Counted from the stretch's first letter, positions 54,112-63,904 are shown. The stretch: 64,000 nt of DNA from Thermoguttaceae bacterium (GCA_029975295.1 JARKPK010000083.1:62001-126000); one strand, 5' to 3'. Numbers and translations: made by a program. The notes: a model not told the origin generated them from the sequence alone.

Positions 54112-57100
54112 CTACAGATAGTCGAGCAGCGACATCTGGTAAATCTTCGCCATGGCCTGAAGCGAAGCCTGGAAGGCGGCCTGACGAGCAGTCAGTTCGG
54201 AGATGACGGCGCTTAGGTCGGCGTCGTACTCCAGCGACATCGCTTGCTGAAGTTCGACATCTTCGATGTCGAGCCGATTCTTAAGCACCTCGACGCCTTG
54301 CTGCCGAGCGCCCAGCGCCGCGCGAGAGAAGTTCATATCTTCCGTCTTGCGGTCGAGCAGCCGCATGGCGCGCTCGATGAGGAATTGATCGTTCGTTTCC
54401 AATCCTTGCTGGATGCGCAACAGCGCGGTGAAAATGCTCTCGGTTTCCAGCGGATTGGTGTCGCGGCCTTTGAGCGACTGGCGGCCGCCGGCCATCGGCG
54501 GTTCGGCCCCGGTGGTCGGATCGACCAGCCCGGAGCCGTCGTTGGGGCTGGCGTCGCGCGGGTCGGTGGTCACCTCGAAGGCGGCTGACGCCTGCGGATG
54601 CGCGGCCACGGCGGCAATGATGTCGTTGGCTGTGGCCACGCCGGGATCGAACTGAATCTCCAACTCGACGCCGGGATTGTAGCCGACCACTTGCGTCGGG
54701 CCGCCGGGGGCGGCCGTCAGGCGGATGGAGATGTTGTTGTAAGCCGGCCCGATCGCCCGCGAGGTGAAAATCAAGTCGTTGTCGTAACCGGGCGAAGTCA
54801 CTTCGGCCCGTGCGTACGTGGTGGCCGTGCCGCCGCTGGTGCGCGGCGGAGGGAGAACGGTAGCGGCGACCAAGCCGGCGCCGTCGTTGCCGCTGTCGTC
54901 CCGCGGGTCGAACGAGGCGGTGAAGGTGTCGCTCAGTCCGCTGGCGGCGAGCATGGCCACCACGTCGGACGCCCGCGTCACCCCTGCGGTAATGCCGATG
55001 GTCAGCGTTTTGGCCACTGCGTCGTACACGGGCGAGGCCGGGCCGCCGTCGGCAAAGATCACCCGCACCCCGTTGACGGCCGTTCCCGACCCAACCGACG
55101 AGATGATCAGCCCGCTCTTTTTCGCTGCCGACGAAATCATGGTTTGCGCTTGCCCGCCGTTTTCGGCCGCCGCGCTCTGTTCGGCGCCGGCGGGAATCAA
55201 TCCCAGGTCGATCGCCGCCTGGCTGTAGAAGGTTCGGGCGACGGTGAGTTCGCCGGCTCCCTCGCTCAGATCGATCAGTTCGATCCCATTGCCGTAGGCC
55301 GCCAATCGCGCGGTGAGTTTTCCGTCGGCGTTGTTTGGGTGGCGGTTGATCGCATCGAGCACTTGCCCGATGGTCCGTTTGTTGGCCACGTCGATGCCGA
55401 GCACCGTGCCGTCGGCGCGGGTGATGGTGAAGTCCACGCCGGAATCATCACCGCCGGCCGTTGCCACGGGTCCGCCGACAGCGATCTTGCCCGTGCCGTC
55501 GTTGGTCGTTCCGGGAAGGACCGTCAAGGCGGCGTCCCAATCGGCCGACGCGGCCGGGTGCCGTTTCAACAGGGCGATTACGTCGTTGGCCGTGGTTACG
55601 CCCGGCTGGATCTGAAAGACCAGCGTCTTCGCGTCAGGGTCGTAGTCGAGCTTGGGGGCGGCCGTGGTGGCCGCGAACGAAATCTGAAACCCGTCGAACC
55701 AGGAGCCGGGGTTCTTCGACGTGAACGAAATCGACGAGTTCGGCACGGCCGAATCGTACACCGCTCCCGAACGAGCGCCGCTGCCCGGCCAGTCGTCCAC
55801 GCCGCGGCCGAAGTTCAATCCGGCCAGCGCGGTGGTCGAGGTGAGCGACCGCAAGCCCAACTGCGCGGCGGTCCGTCCCCCGTTCTCGCCAATGGTGAAG
55901 TCGGCCCCGCTCGACCGGCTGCGAAGATTGATGCCGGTTCGTGTTTCGTTGATCTCGGCGTAAACGCCCGCCCCGGCGCCGTTGAGCGTGTTGAGCAGGT
56001 CTTCCACGGTGCGGGCCAACGTGAAGCTGACGGCATAGGCTTCGCTTTGGTTGACGATCTGCAAACCGCCGATCCGGTCGAAGTTTTCGCCCGCCCCATA
56101 AGCGGTGTCGGCATAAGCCCCTGCGTTAACCACCCCGCGTCCCCCGTAGCGGCTGTCGAGCGGGTCGAGCCGCGCGGTGAAGGGGATTTCGCCGGCGGCC
56201 TGCGCGCGATTGATCGCCGCAACCACCTGATGGGCCCGGCTGTATCCGTCGGCGATGTGAACCACCAGCGAGTTGGCCCCGTCGTACACCACGGTTTCGT
56301 CGCCGGGAACCACAAGCGGATCGTGGACGAAACTGACGCGCACTCCGTTGAGCGGCCTGCCGTCGGCCGTTGTCGCACCGTTGCCGACCGCTTCGACGAT
56401 GAAATCGTTGTCGTTTCCCGACGAGCGCACGTTGGCCCGGGCGCGCGTGCCGCAGATGTCTTCCAACCGAGTGGTCCGCTGCAAGACCGGGTTGAGCGGG
56501 GCGCCCTCGATCACCTTGCCTGTGCCGATCTCCCGCAGCAACCCCAACTCGCCCGCCAGCGTTCCCCCGCCCACCTCGCGAATAGAAAGACTGCCGGGAA
56601 AGGTGGAATCGAGCCGCACGATCAAACGGTCGGGAGCGATGTCCACCGTGACGGTTCGCCCGGCCGGCGGGCGCGCCTGAATCAGCGAGGCCACGTCGCC
56701 CAAGGTGGATGCCGTGCTCAGATCGATAATGCTCGTGTTCGTTCCGTCGGAGACGGCAATGCTGCCGCGGCTGAGCCCCAGCCCGTTGCGCAGATCGTTG
56801 ATCGATGTGTCGTGGCTGAGGGCGGGCCGAAGCTCGGCCGTTCCTCGAACCGGGTCGGAGATCGCACCGAACACTTCGACGCCGCTCACGCTGGTTTCGA
56901 AAAGCAGGTCGATGTCGCCGTAGCTCACCAGTCGGCCGTCGTTGCCCCAGTAGTTGACCTGCCCGCCCGGCGTATAGGCAAAGGGAGCAGCCGCGCTGCT
57001 CGATCCGGCGAAGATGTATCGCCCGCGAAACTGTTGATTGCCCGTATCGACCAACTGGCGGAGGAGTTGCCCGACCTCTTGGGCGGCTGATTTTCGTTGG

Positions 57101-57441
57101 GTGTCGGTGGAAGCGGTTCCCAAAACGCCCAGCGTCGTGGCGCGAACGTCGGCGAGCATCGACGAGACGGTCGAAAGCGAGGAGTCGGCCGCGCTGAGGT
57201 ACGATTGGTTCGTATTGAGGTTCGACAGCACCTGCTGTTTGCGTTCCAGCAGGCTTTGCAGACTGACCACGCGCATCGCCGCCGTCGGGTTTTCGCTGGG
57301 CGTGCTGAAGCTGTGGCCGGTGGAAAGCTGAGTGAGAACCCGATACATGGCCGCTTGGTCGGCCTGCACCTGGGCCAGCATCCGCTGCCGGACGAACTGG
57401 TCGCTCACTCGGGTTGTGGGAATGCCGATGATCGAACTCAT
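54112..57441 (-). CDS. flgL: Flagellar hook-associated protein 3, enlarged
   Basis: An 1109-aa flagellin-family junction protein; ordinary FlgL is about 300-400 aa. The N-terminus (RVSDQFVRQRMLAQVQADQA, QLSTGHSFSTPSENPTAAMR) and the C-terminus (RQQGVEVLKNRLDIEDVELQ, ATARQAAFQASLQ-like helix ending YQMSLLDYL) are the conserved coiled-coil ends. The middle is expanded by at least four related modules at about residues 377-420, 594-640, 804-850 and 917-960, each with a Tyr-Asp/Asn start, a beta segment, then a GVTTANDVIALL-like helix. These would be surface exposed on the hook-filament joint. The last gene of the flagellar block, 249 bp after flgK. Confidence 0.93.
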   Translation of the reverse strand: MSSIIGIPTTRVSDQFVRQRMLAQVQADQAAMYRVLTQLSTGHSFSTPSENPTAAMRVVSLQSLLERKQQVLSNLNTNQSYLSAADSSLSTVSSMLADVRATTLGVLGTASTDTQRKSAAQEVGQLLRQLVDTGNQQFRGRYIFAGSSSAAAPFAYTPGGQVNYWGNDGRLVSYGDIDLLFETSVSGVEVFGAISDPVRGTAELRPALSHDTSINDLRNGLGLSRGSIAVSDGTNTSIIDLSTASTLGDVASLIQARPPAGRTVTVDIAPDRLIVRLDSTFPGSLSIREVGGGTLAGELGLLREIGTGKVIEGAPLNPVLQRTTRLEDICGTRARANVRSSGNDNDFIVEAVGNGATTADGRPLNGVRVSFVHDPLVVPGDETVVYDGANSLVVHIADGYSRAHQVVAAINRAQAAGEIPFTARLDPLDSRYGGRGVVNAGAYADTAYGAGENFDRIGGLQIVNQSEAYAVSFTLARTVEDLLNTLNGAGAGVYAEINETRTGINLRSRSSGADFTIGENGGRTAAQLGLRSLTSTTALAGLNFGRGVDDWPGSGARSGAVYDSAVPNSSISFTSKNPGSWFDGFQISFAATTAAPKLDYDPDAKTLVFQIQPGVTTANDVIALLKRHPAASADWDAALTVLPGTTNDGTGKIAVGGPVATAGGDDSGVDFTITRADGTVLGIDVANKRTIGQVLDAINRHPNNADGKLTARLAAYGNGIELIDLSEGAGELTVARTFYSQAAIDLGLIPAGAEQSAAAENGGQAQTMISSAAKKSGLIISSVGSGTAVNGVRVIFADGGPASPVYDAVAKTLTIGITAGVTRASDVVAMLAASGLSDTFTASFDPRDDSGNDGAGLVAATVLPPPRTSGGTATTYARAEVTSPGYDNDLIFTSRAIGPAYNNISIRLTAAPGGPTQVVGYNPGVELEIQFDPGVATANDIIAAVAAHPQASAAFEVTTDPRDASPNDGSGLVDPTTGAEPPMAGGRQSLKGRDTNPLETESIFTALLRIQQGLETNDQFLIERAMRLLDRKTEDMNFSRAALGARQQGVEVLKNRLDIEDVELQQAMSLEYDADLSAVISELTARQAAFQASLQAMAKIYQMSLLDYL

Positions 57442-57690
57442 GGGTCACACGGGTCGTGGCTGCGACGGCCCATCGACCGTCTCGGGCGCAAGGCGGGCAG
57501 GGCGCGATCGAAATCGATCTCGGCGACGTCTTTGCGGGAAGACAGCCGCCCTGCTGCGCCTGGGCAATGCTCTTTGCGTTGTTCCTCGGTTCTGGTCTTC
57601 ATGCTCCGGGCGGCCGTTGCGGGTCGGCCGCCGAATCGTTTCCTTCCATGCCGCGCAGGCCGCTGTCCGGCCGGTCTTCCACCAACTGTT

Positions 57691-59382
57691 TCAGATATTC
57701 ACCAGGATTTCAAAAAGCTGGGTAAGCACCGAAATGTACCGCGCCGAGGCCTGATACGACCGCTGATAGGCGATCATCTTCAGCGCCTCTTCGTCCACAT
57801 TGACGCCGCTGGTGGCCAACTTCTGCCCGCTGAGCGTCAAATTGAAGATCCGCGCGCCGTCGGCTTCGGCCTTGGCGATCGTCGATCCTTGCGTGACGTT
57901 CGCCGCCAGCCGGTTGTAGATCACGCCGATCGAATCGCCCCGTTGCGTATCGAGCGGGCGATCCAAAAAGGCCGCCAGTTGCACGGCCGTGTCGGTGTCG
58001 GCGCCGATGCCGCCGCGGCTGGCCGCGAACAGCGAGGGATCGCTGCGGACCACCCGATTGACGTTGATGTCGCGGGCCGAAGAGCCGGTAAAAAACGTGT
58101 TCAGCCCCAGGGCGGCCAAAACGAAACTCGTATCGTTGGCAAAGGAGAATTGTTGATCGGCCGACTCGACCGAGAGCTTCAGCCGCTTGTCGCTGGTGAC
58201 AACGGCGTGCAGGCCGTCGACGGCGTCCAACGCGGCAGCCAACGACTTCAGATCGGTTTCGTCATCGATCCCGTTGAGGTCCACCTTGATGTTCGTCGTC
58301 TGCGTCAGTCCGGTTTTCTGGTTGTAGATCAACACCTGGAACGAACCGTTCTGAGGGGAGAACTTCAAGCCGGCCTGATCGAGCGGCAAGTTCGCACCGT
58401 CAACAGCGTACTCGCTGGTGAGTTCGGAGTAGCCGGTCAACCCTTGCCCCGAGGCAAAGAGCTTGTTGAACTCGAAAATCAACGTGGCGCTGAACTGGTC
58501 GAGGTCGCGCAGGAACCCGCCCAGCACGTCGTCGCGGGCTTCGTACAAGCCTTTGAGTTGCCCCGAGGCAGGCTGCAATGCCGAATCGGTTTCGCTCAGA
58601 TGAATGAAGAACTTTCCCGTTTCCAGATCGAGCACTGGCTCAACCTGCCTCATCACGCCCTCGTACACTAGGAAATCGCCTCCGGAGTAAACCACCACTC
58701 CGCCGCTGGGCTGCTCGACAACGCGAATGTCGATCAGCTTGGCCAGGTTCTCCAAAGCGACCTGCCGCTGGTCGCGCAGGCCCACCGCGTCGCTGCCCGA
58801 GGTGTTGCCGCCCTCGGTTTCGGCGATGCGCACGTTCAGAGTGCGGATTTCGCTGACCAGGCGATTGATGTCGCCCACCATCCCCTGCACGCGCTTGTCG
58901 AGATCATCCACCAGCGTTTGCGCGCGCTCGGCCATGCGGCGGATGTTCTGCGCCAGGGTTTGGCCCTGCAAAACGGCCAAGTTGCGGACCGATCGGCTTT
59001 CGGGCTGATTGAGAATCTCGGCAATGCTTCCGAAGAAGTTGTTCATTGCCGTGCTCAAATCGGTGTCGCCCAATTCGCCCAAAAGCCCTTCCAGTTGGCT
59101 GTAGGTTTGCTCAATCGTTTCGGCGGCCGCCTTGTCGCTCACCGAGCCGCGCAGCCGCTGTTCGAGAAACAGATCGATCTTCTGCACCACCGCGCGGACG
59201 CGAACGCCCAGCCCGAGAATCAGCCCGCCTTTTCGCTGGGCGGGCGCGGTGGCCAAATCGACCTCTTCGCGGATGTAGCCGGGCGTGTTGGCGTTGGCGA
59301 TATTCTGACCGATCACCTGCAGCGCAATTTCATTGCTGCGCAGGCTATTGCCGGCCATCTGTATCGAACCGAAAAGCGACAT
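57691..59382 (-). CDS. flgK: Flagellar hook-associated protein 1
   Basis: A 563-aa hook-filament junction protein. It begins MSLFGSIQMAGNSLRSNEIA with VIGQNIANANTPGYIREEVD, the rod/hook family signature, and ends EALKMIAYQRSYQASARYIS, the matching C-terminal helix. In between LDKRVQGMVGDINRLVSEIR and ESADQQFSFANDTSFVLAAL resemble standard FlgK. The length is usual. It follows flgN by 48 bp and is likely exported by the flagellar type III system, with FlgN as its chaperone. Confidence 0.96.
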   Translation of the reverse strand: MSLFGSIQMAGNSLRSNEIALQVIGQNIANANTPGYIREEVDLATAPAQRKGGLILGLGVRVRAVVQKIDLFLEQRLRGSVSDKAAAETIEQTYSQLEGLLGELGDTDLSTAMNNFFGSIAEILNQPESRSVRNLAVLQGQTLAQNIRRMAERAQTLVDDLDKRVQGMVGDINRLVSEIRTLNVRIAETEGGNTSGSDAVGLRDQRQVALENLAKLIDIRVVEQPSGGVVVYSGGDFLVYEGVMRQVEPVLDLETGKFFIHLSETDSALQPASGQLKGLYEARDDVLGGFLRDLDQFSATLIFEFNKLFASGQGLTGYSELTSEYAVDGANLPLDQAGLKFSPQNGSFQVLIYNQKTGLTQTTNIKVDLNGIDDETDLKSLAAALDAVDGLHAVVTSDKRLKLSVESADQQFSFANDTSFVLAALGLNTFFTGSSARDINVNRVVRSDPSLFAASRGGIGADTDTAVQLAAFLDRPLDTQRGDSIGVIYNRLAANVTQGSTIAKAEADGARIFNLTLSGQKLATSGVNVDEEALKMIAYQRSYQASARYISVLTQLFEILVNI

Positions 59383-59430
59383 CGCCCAGCCTCGCTACAC
59401 TCGCCCACTCACGGCCGCTTCTTATCTTTC

Positions 59431-59928
59431 CTAGGCAGCCCGATCCACCAGCCCGCCGGTCGAAGCCACCGGTTCCTCTCTTCCATAAGTCGGCTGCATC
59501 CTGCCCCCGGTTGCGATAATCTCCAACAGTTGCGCAAGATGAAGCAGCGTTCGCTGCACCACGACCCAGTTGACCAGGCTCTCGTGCCGCAACAGCCGCG
59601 ACTGCGCCACCGCCCGGCGCAGTTGCGGCTCAACCGTCGCCCTTCGGTCGTCGGGCAGCCGTTGCGCCAGCGCGCGAAGGTTCTCGGCGGCAACGCCCTC
59701 GCTGCGGGCCGACGCCAGCAGCTCTTCTCGGCGACGAACGCACGATTGCAACTCGGCCGACAATTCTTCCTCTTGCGGGCCGAGCGATGTCATCCCCTCG
59801 ACATCGTTCGATAAAAGCATCTGCCGTTTGCGTCCGAGCAGATCGAGAAAACGGCCCTGAACGCCCAACAGATCGTTGAGCAACTCGGCCAACTGTTGAT
59901 CCGCGTGAGTAACCATGGCTTCTGTCAT
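59431..59928 (-). CDS. flgN: Flagellar chaperone FlgN-like protein
   Basis: A 165-aa, largely helical protein: HADQQLAELLNDLLGVQGRF, LLGRKRQMLLSNDVEGMTSL, LVNWVVVQRTLLHLAQLLEI. Size, helical build and position directly before flgK match FlgN, the export chaperone for FlgK and FlgL. Sequence similarity in this family is low, so the call leans on context. Possible starts are at 59928, 59916 and, further upstream, 59982 or 60018; none has a clear ribosome binding site. I chose 59928 as the longest that begins just before the helical region. Confidence 0.8.
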   Translation of the reverse strand: MTEAMVTHADQQLAELLNDLLGVQGRFLDLLGRKRQMLLSNDVEGMTSLGPQEEELSAELQSCVRRREELLASARSEGVAAENLRALAQRLPDDRRATVEPQLRRAVAQSRLLRHESLVNWVVVQRTLLHLAQLLEIIATGGRMQPTYGREEPVASTGGLVDRAA

Positions 59929-60340
59929 GTTGCTGGTCGCCGTTAGATGCAGAATATCTGGGAGCTGCCCGGAACTTTGCATTGAGTTCGTAAGACAGTG
60001 TGTGTAAGACAGCCTCAATCAACATTTCTCAACATTGCCGAATGGAGAGGGGCCTGATCGGAGACTTGCCCGTGCATCCGTTCCCGGCGACATCGTCCGA
60101 CGTTGCATTCGAGGATGGAAAAGGTTCCCACGAAGCAAATTTCCTCTCCCCGCGGTCTGACGCCCGACGAAAACGGCCGCCTGCTTGCCTGCCGGCTGCC
60201 CTTTCGCATTCCTCCCGGCGCGCACACCGAACCGGTTCTCGTCCTTCGCTGCAATCGCCTCATTTGCTGCAATCGCGCCCAAGGTGTCTTGGGCGAGCGT
60301 GCCGCCCTTATTGCTTTGCGAATCTCTCTCTTGCTTCCGT
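59929..60340. other. Gap in the flagellar block, 412 bp
   Basis: Between flgJ and flgN where many bacteria carry flgM. No frame here has FlgM-like or any recognisable sequence. It contains a direct repeat gtaagacag at 59990-59998 and 60004-60012 (14-bp period) just upstream of flgN, and a perfect hairpin gcccaag-gtgt-cttgggc at 60277-60294 without a T-run. A promoter for flgN-K-L may be here. Confidence 0.5.
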
Positions 60341-60670
60341 TTATCGCCGCTGCAAGGCGAATAACTGGTACATCGGGCCGGTGAACTGGTCGGCCGTGGC
60401 GGCGGTCAGTTTTTCGGCCAGAACCTGATCGAACTGCTGTTGGAAGATCTCCTCCGCCCGACCGCCGTGGAAATAGGCCGGCTTGTTCTGCGTCTTTCGC
60501 ATCGCTTGGAGCATCTGGCCGTAGAACGTTTCGCCGACGAATTGATCGAACGCCTTGCGCAGCTCGGCTCGATCGCGCGTGCCCGCCTCGGCCGGCGCGC
60601 TGGGCGGCAGCGTCGGGTTGAACGCCGCGCGGGCGGCCATGCTTGCGTTGACGGAAGAGATGGGCGTCAT
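60341..60670 (-). CDS. flgJ: Flagellar rod-binding protein (FlgJ N-terminal domain)
   Basis: A 109-aa protein matching only the rod-binding half of FlgJ: LRKAFDQFVGETFYGQMLQA, MRKTQNKPAYFHGGRAEEIF, FDQVLAEKLTAATADQFTGP. The muramidase domain found in enterobacterial FlgJ is absent, as in many other phyla, where the short form acts as a rod cap or scaffold. It lies between flgI and flgN, 112 bp after flgI. Confidence 0.92.
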   Translation of the reverse strand: MTPISSVNASMAARAAFNPTLPPSAPAEAGTRDRAELRKAFDQFVGETFYGQMLQAMRKTQNKPAYFHGGRAEEIFQQQFDQVLAEKLTAATADQFTGPMYQLFALQRR

Positions 60671-60782
60671 TTCGTCGTTCCTCGCTAATCGACCGCCGCG
60701 GCGGCTTTCCGTTTCGGTGCGACTGCCGCGGTGTGTTTCCGTCGGGCTCCGGCGAACGTCTCCCCGGTGGCCCCCGGCTGTG

Positions 60783-61871
60783 CTACTCGATCACCAACTG
60801 AGCGTGAAGTTTTCCGTTTCGGTCGATCCCTTTGATGATGCTGATCACGTCCTCGGTGGGCACGTTCAACGCATTGAGGGCCTCGACCAGCGACTTGAGT
60901 TTCGCCGTGCTTCGGCCCGCCGGATCAACCGGAATGAAGCTCTTGCCTCCGGTCGGCTGGGCCGTATCGACCACGATGTTCTTGTGCGTGACGGCCACTG
61001 CGCCGATCTCCACGTCGCCGCTGATGACGATGCTGCCCGATCGCTCATTGATCACCACACGGTTGACGATTTGCGGCTCGATGATCGACAGGGCCAGCAC
61101 CTGCGAGACGAACAACACGGGATCGTTGCGATACTGGGGCGGCAGGAGAACCTCGACGTTGACTTGGTTCAGCGCTTTGGCCAGAGGGATGCCCGCCGTT
61201 TGAAAACTGAGCTGGCTGTTGATCGCCTCGGCCACGTCTTGGGCGACTTGGAAGTCGGCGTGATGGCGGTCGAGCACCAAGGTGATTTTGTGGTCTTTGA
61301 TGAAGACGTTGAAGAAGTCTTCTTCCAAGCGGCAGCCCTGAAACACCCGGCCGCTCGTGGGAGTTGTCGGCGAATCGAGCGAGACGGCGCCTTCGGCAAA
61401 GGCGAACACTCGGGGGTTCTGCCGATCGGGCCCGACCAGCGCCGTGAGAAAAAGCCGTCCGCCGGCCAGCGATTTCGCCGAGCCGATCGAGCTGACCACG
61501 CAGTCGAGTTTGTCGCCTTGCCGCGCGCCGCCTGGCGGAACGGTCGCCGTCACGGCAACCAGTGCGACGTTCTTCGTATCCTTCAAGTCGGTCAGGCCGC
61601 TCTTGCCGGTCGGTTCGCCCAAAACGGTCATCACCTTCGCCAGGCTGCGGAGCGTGGGCAGAAAATTGGCCCCGTCGCCCGTGCCTTTCAACCCGACCAC
61701 CACGCCCAGCCCTTGCAGCGTGTTCTCTTCTTGGCCTTTCAGGCGGCAAATGTCTTTCAGCCGCGTTTCGCCGCCCACCGCCGCCGGCGACCACGCCCAG
61801 TTCATCCCCAAGACCATCGCCGGCCCGAGGATCGCGATACGAATGGTTGCGGCGAATCGTTTCATCGGCAT
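60783..61871 (-). CDS. flgI: Flagellar P-ring protein
   Basis: A 362-aa periplasmic protein that forms the P-ring around the rod in peptidoglycan. A signal peptide (RIAILGPAMVLGMNWAWSPA) precedes TRLKDICRLKGQEENTLQGL with GVVVGLKGTGDGANFLPTLR; INERSGSIVISGDVEIGAVA and LKSLVEALNALNVPTEDVIS complete the conserved C-terminal part. The start at 61871 (or ATG 61865, two codons later) gives the family length; in-frame sequence upstream overlaps flgH and is not FlgI-like. Confidence 0.95.
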   Translation of the reverse strand: MPMKRFAATIRIAILGPAMVLGMNWAWSPAAVGGETRLKDICRLKGQEENTLQGLGVVVGLKGTGDGANFLPTLRSLAKVMTVLGEPTGKSGLTDLKDTKNVALVAVTATVPPGGARQGDKLDCVVSSIGSAKSLAGGRLFLTALVGPDRQNPRVFAFAEGAVSLDSPTTPTSGRVFQGCRLEEDFFNVFIKDHKITLVLDRHHADFQVAQDVAEAINSQLSFQTAGIPLAKALNQVNVEVLLPPQYRNDPVLFVSQVLALSIIEPQIVNRVVINERSGSIVISGDVEIGAVAVTHKNIVVDTAQPTGGKSFIPVDPAGRSTAKLKSLVEALNALNVPTEDVISIIKGIDRNGKLHAQLVIE

Positions 61872-61944
61872 GCTCGCTTCGTTTGTTTCACCTGGAAAAG
61901 GCCCGGCAACGGCGACCGGCGTTGGGCCGGTTCGCCGCGCCGCC

Positions 61945-62622
61945 TCAGAACGGCTGATATTTGTCGAGCCAGCGCAGCGCCCAACCGCGGCGGTAGCCAT
62001 CGCGGACGTGCCCCATTTCCCGCTTGTCGATTCGCAGGTTGGCGATCGAGTCGCTTTGCACGGTGTTGTTGGGCAAGATGTCTTTCGGGCGAATCTCGCC
62101 GGTCAGGGCGTATTCCCACACCTCTTCGTTGTTGCGGACCGACGCCCGGCCTTCGATCACCAAGTTGCCGTTGGGCCGAATATCGACCACCTCGCAGGCC
62201 AGGCGGAACTTCATCGAATCGCGGGTTTCCAACGACGACTCCGAGCGCAGCTTGTTGTCCACTTCGCCGCGGATGTGCGGATCGCCGCCGGTCATCTTGT
62301 TGGGAAACGCCGAGAGTCCTTTGAGGAAAATCCAGTCCTTCAGGATCAGATCGCCGTGGGCCTTCTTTTTGCGGTCGATTTCGCCGTCGCTGATCACCAC
62401 CGATTGCTGGTTGATAATCACGGTGACGATGTCGCGCAATTGCACCGGCGTCGGTTCGAGAGGCTTCTGATAGGTCCAACCGTCTTGCGACAGAACCAGA
62501 TCGCGCCGTTTGCCCGGCTCGCCGAACAGGCTCGATCCCTGGCTCCAGGCCGCCGAACACATCAACAACCACGCGACCAACGCTTGGCCGCACACCGCAA
62601 AACCGCCGGCACAACGAATCAT
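61945..62622 (-). CDS. flgH: Flagellar L-ring protein
   Basis: A 225-aa outer-membrane ring protein. The start at 62622 has GAGGAA 6 nt upstream. The N-terminal helix FAVCGQALVAWLLMCSAAWS contains a Cys but no canonical lipobox (Met before Cys), so lipidation is doubtful and cleavage after AWS is as likely. The core has LRDIVTVIINQQSVVISDGE, LACEVVDIRPNGNLVIEGRA and GEIRPKDILPNNTVQSDSIA, typical of FlgH. It is between flgA and flgI in the usual order. Its presence argues for a didermal envelope. Confidence 0.93.
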   Translation of the reverse strand: MIRCAGGFAVCGQALVAWLLMCSAAWSQGSSLFGEPGKRRDLVLSQDGWTYQKPLEPTPVQLRDIVTVIINQQSVVISDGEIDRKKKAHGDLILKDWIFLKGLSAFPNKMTGGDPHIRGEVDNKLRSESSLETRDSMKFRLACEVVDIRPNGNLVIEGRASVRNNEEVWEYALTGEIRPKDILPNNTVQSDSIANLRIDKREMGHVRDGYRRGWALRWLDKYQPF

Positions 62623-62698
62623 CGCATGTTCCTCTTTCCGCATCGGCCGAGGCCGCACGGGGATCGTGCCCCCGGCGCGCCGCCGGCTGAAAGCCTTG

Positions 62699-63901
62699 CT
62701 ATCGCAACGCCGACGCCGTGCCGGCCTGCCCAAGGGCTGCCCCGCCTCGCTGCCCATGTGCGGGCGCCCCGGCAGGGCCCGACTCGGCCTCGACCCGCGG
62801 GGCCTGGGCGAACACTTCCACCTCGCGGACGCCGCACACTCGCGCCAAGAACACCTTGCGCGTTTGAAAACTCTCGACCGCAATCAGATCGTCGGTTGTG
62901 CCGTCGTCCTTCGACCGCGCCGTGGTGCGCACCTGGATGCCGGGGCTGCGGGCGTAAACGGTCACCACATCGCCGCGCCGCACCAGCAACGGGGCACGCA
63001 AGGCGTCGCGCAGCAGCGGGCGGTTGGCCGAAACGGCCCGCGTCGTCTCCCGCCCCAGCACTTCATCGATCGAAAAGAACATGTCGCCGGCCGCTTCGCC
63101 TTCAACCTGCCGAATTTCAACGTCGCCCGGACCGATCACCGCTCCGCGCGGCAGAGGGCGAACCACGACGACCACGGCCGGCGCAACGCGCACCTGCGCC
63201 TCGATCTCGACCCGCTCGCGCCCTTCCGGTCCGCCCACCAACACCTCGAAACGCTGGTTCCCCTTCCACGGGGCCGATCCGCCGCGCACCGCCAGCGGGC
63301 CGTGATGCTCGGCCACGAGCCGCGCCGCGCCGGCCGGGAGGCTCACTTCGACGGTGAACGTCTCGTCGGCCGAGAGCCGGTCGCGCAGGTAGGCGGCAAC
63401 GGCCTCGCGGACACGCGATACGGCCTTGCGCTCCTCGGCGGCCGAAACCCCGTTGTCGCTCGCCGGCCGATCGCCGCCGCGCACCGCCACTTGCGACGAA
63501 CCGGAGAACTGATGCTCCGCCAAATTCACGCCGCGAAGGAGCAAGAGATCTTGAATCTCGCGCACCCGCACAAATCGCTGCGCGCCGACGGCCGGTGCGG
63601 GAAACAGCTCGATTGCCCGCAAGCGGGCCGCCTGCTCGGCATCGTTGCTCAGCACGTCGGCAACATCGCCCAGCGCAACCACAGGCCCGGCCGGCGCCGC
63701 CTCGGCCCGCACGCGGAACTCCGCCGCCGCGGCCTGGGCCGCAACGACGCTCGCCAAAACAATGCCGACCCAACGGAAAGCCGTATGCCCCGCCGCCGGC
63801 TGTTTCGGGCGAAGCCGTGCCCCATCGGAAGCTGCGCACGGCCGACCGAGCGACTGCGCGCCGCAGAACCCGACGGAAAGCAACGTCGCCGGACCGATCA
63901 T
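62699..63901 (-). CDS. flgA: Flagella basal body P-ring formation protein
   Basis: A 400-aa periplasmic chaperone for P-ring assembly. A signal-like helix (FRWVGIVLASVVAAQAAAAE, about residues 42-61) follows a 40-residue N-terminal stretch, so an internal start is possible. The SAF-type C-terminal domain is clear: RPLPRGAVIGPGDVEIRQVE, VLGRETTRAVSANRPLLRDA and LVRRGDVVTVYARSPGIQVR. It starts 3 bp after the flgG stop, which supports the upstream ATG at 63901. The last ~40 residues are Ala/Gly-rich. Confidence 0.93.
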   Translation of the reverse strand: MIGPATLLSVGFCGAQSLGRPCAASDGARLRPKQPAAGHTAFRWVGIVLASVVAAQAAAAEFRVRAEAAPAGPVVALGDVADVLSNDAEQAARLRAIELFPAPAVGAQRFVRVREIQDLLLLRGVNLAEHQFSGSSQVAVRGGDRPASDNGVSAAEERKAVSRVREAVAAYLRDRLSADETFTVEVSLPAGAARLVAEHHGPLAVRGGSAPWKGNQRFEVLVGGPEGRERVEIEAQVRVAPAVVVVVRPLPRGAVIGPGDVEIRQVEGEAAGDMFFSIDEVLGRETTRAVSANRPLLRDALRAPLLVRRGDVVTVYARSPGIQVRTTARSKDDGTTDDLIAVESFQTRKVFLARVCGVREVEVFAQAPRVEAESGPAGAPAHGQRGGAALGQAGTASALR

Positions 63902-63904
63902 CGA

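Noticed and set aside
60019-60282. flgM in the gap between flgJ and flgN
   Set aside because: The short frames here are Arg/Gly-rich and lack the helical sigma-binding pattern of FlgM.
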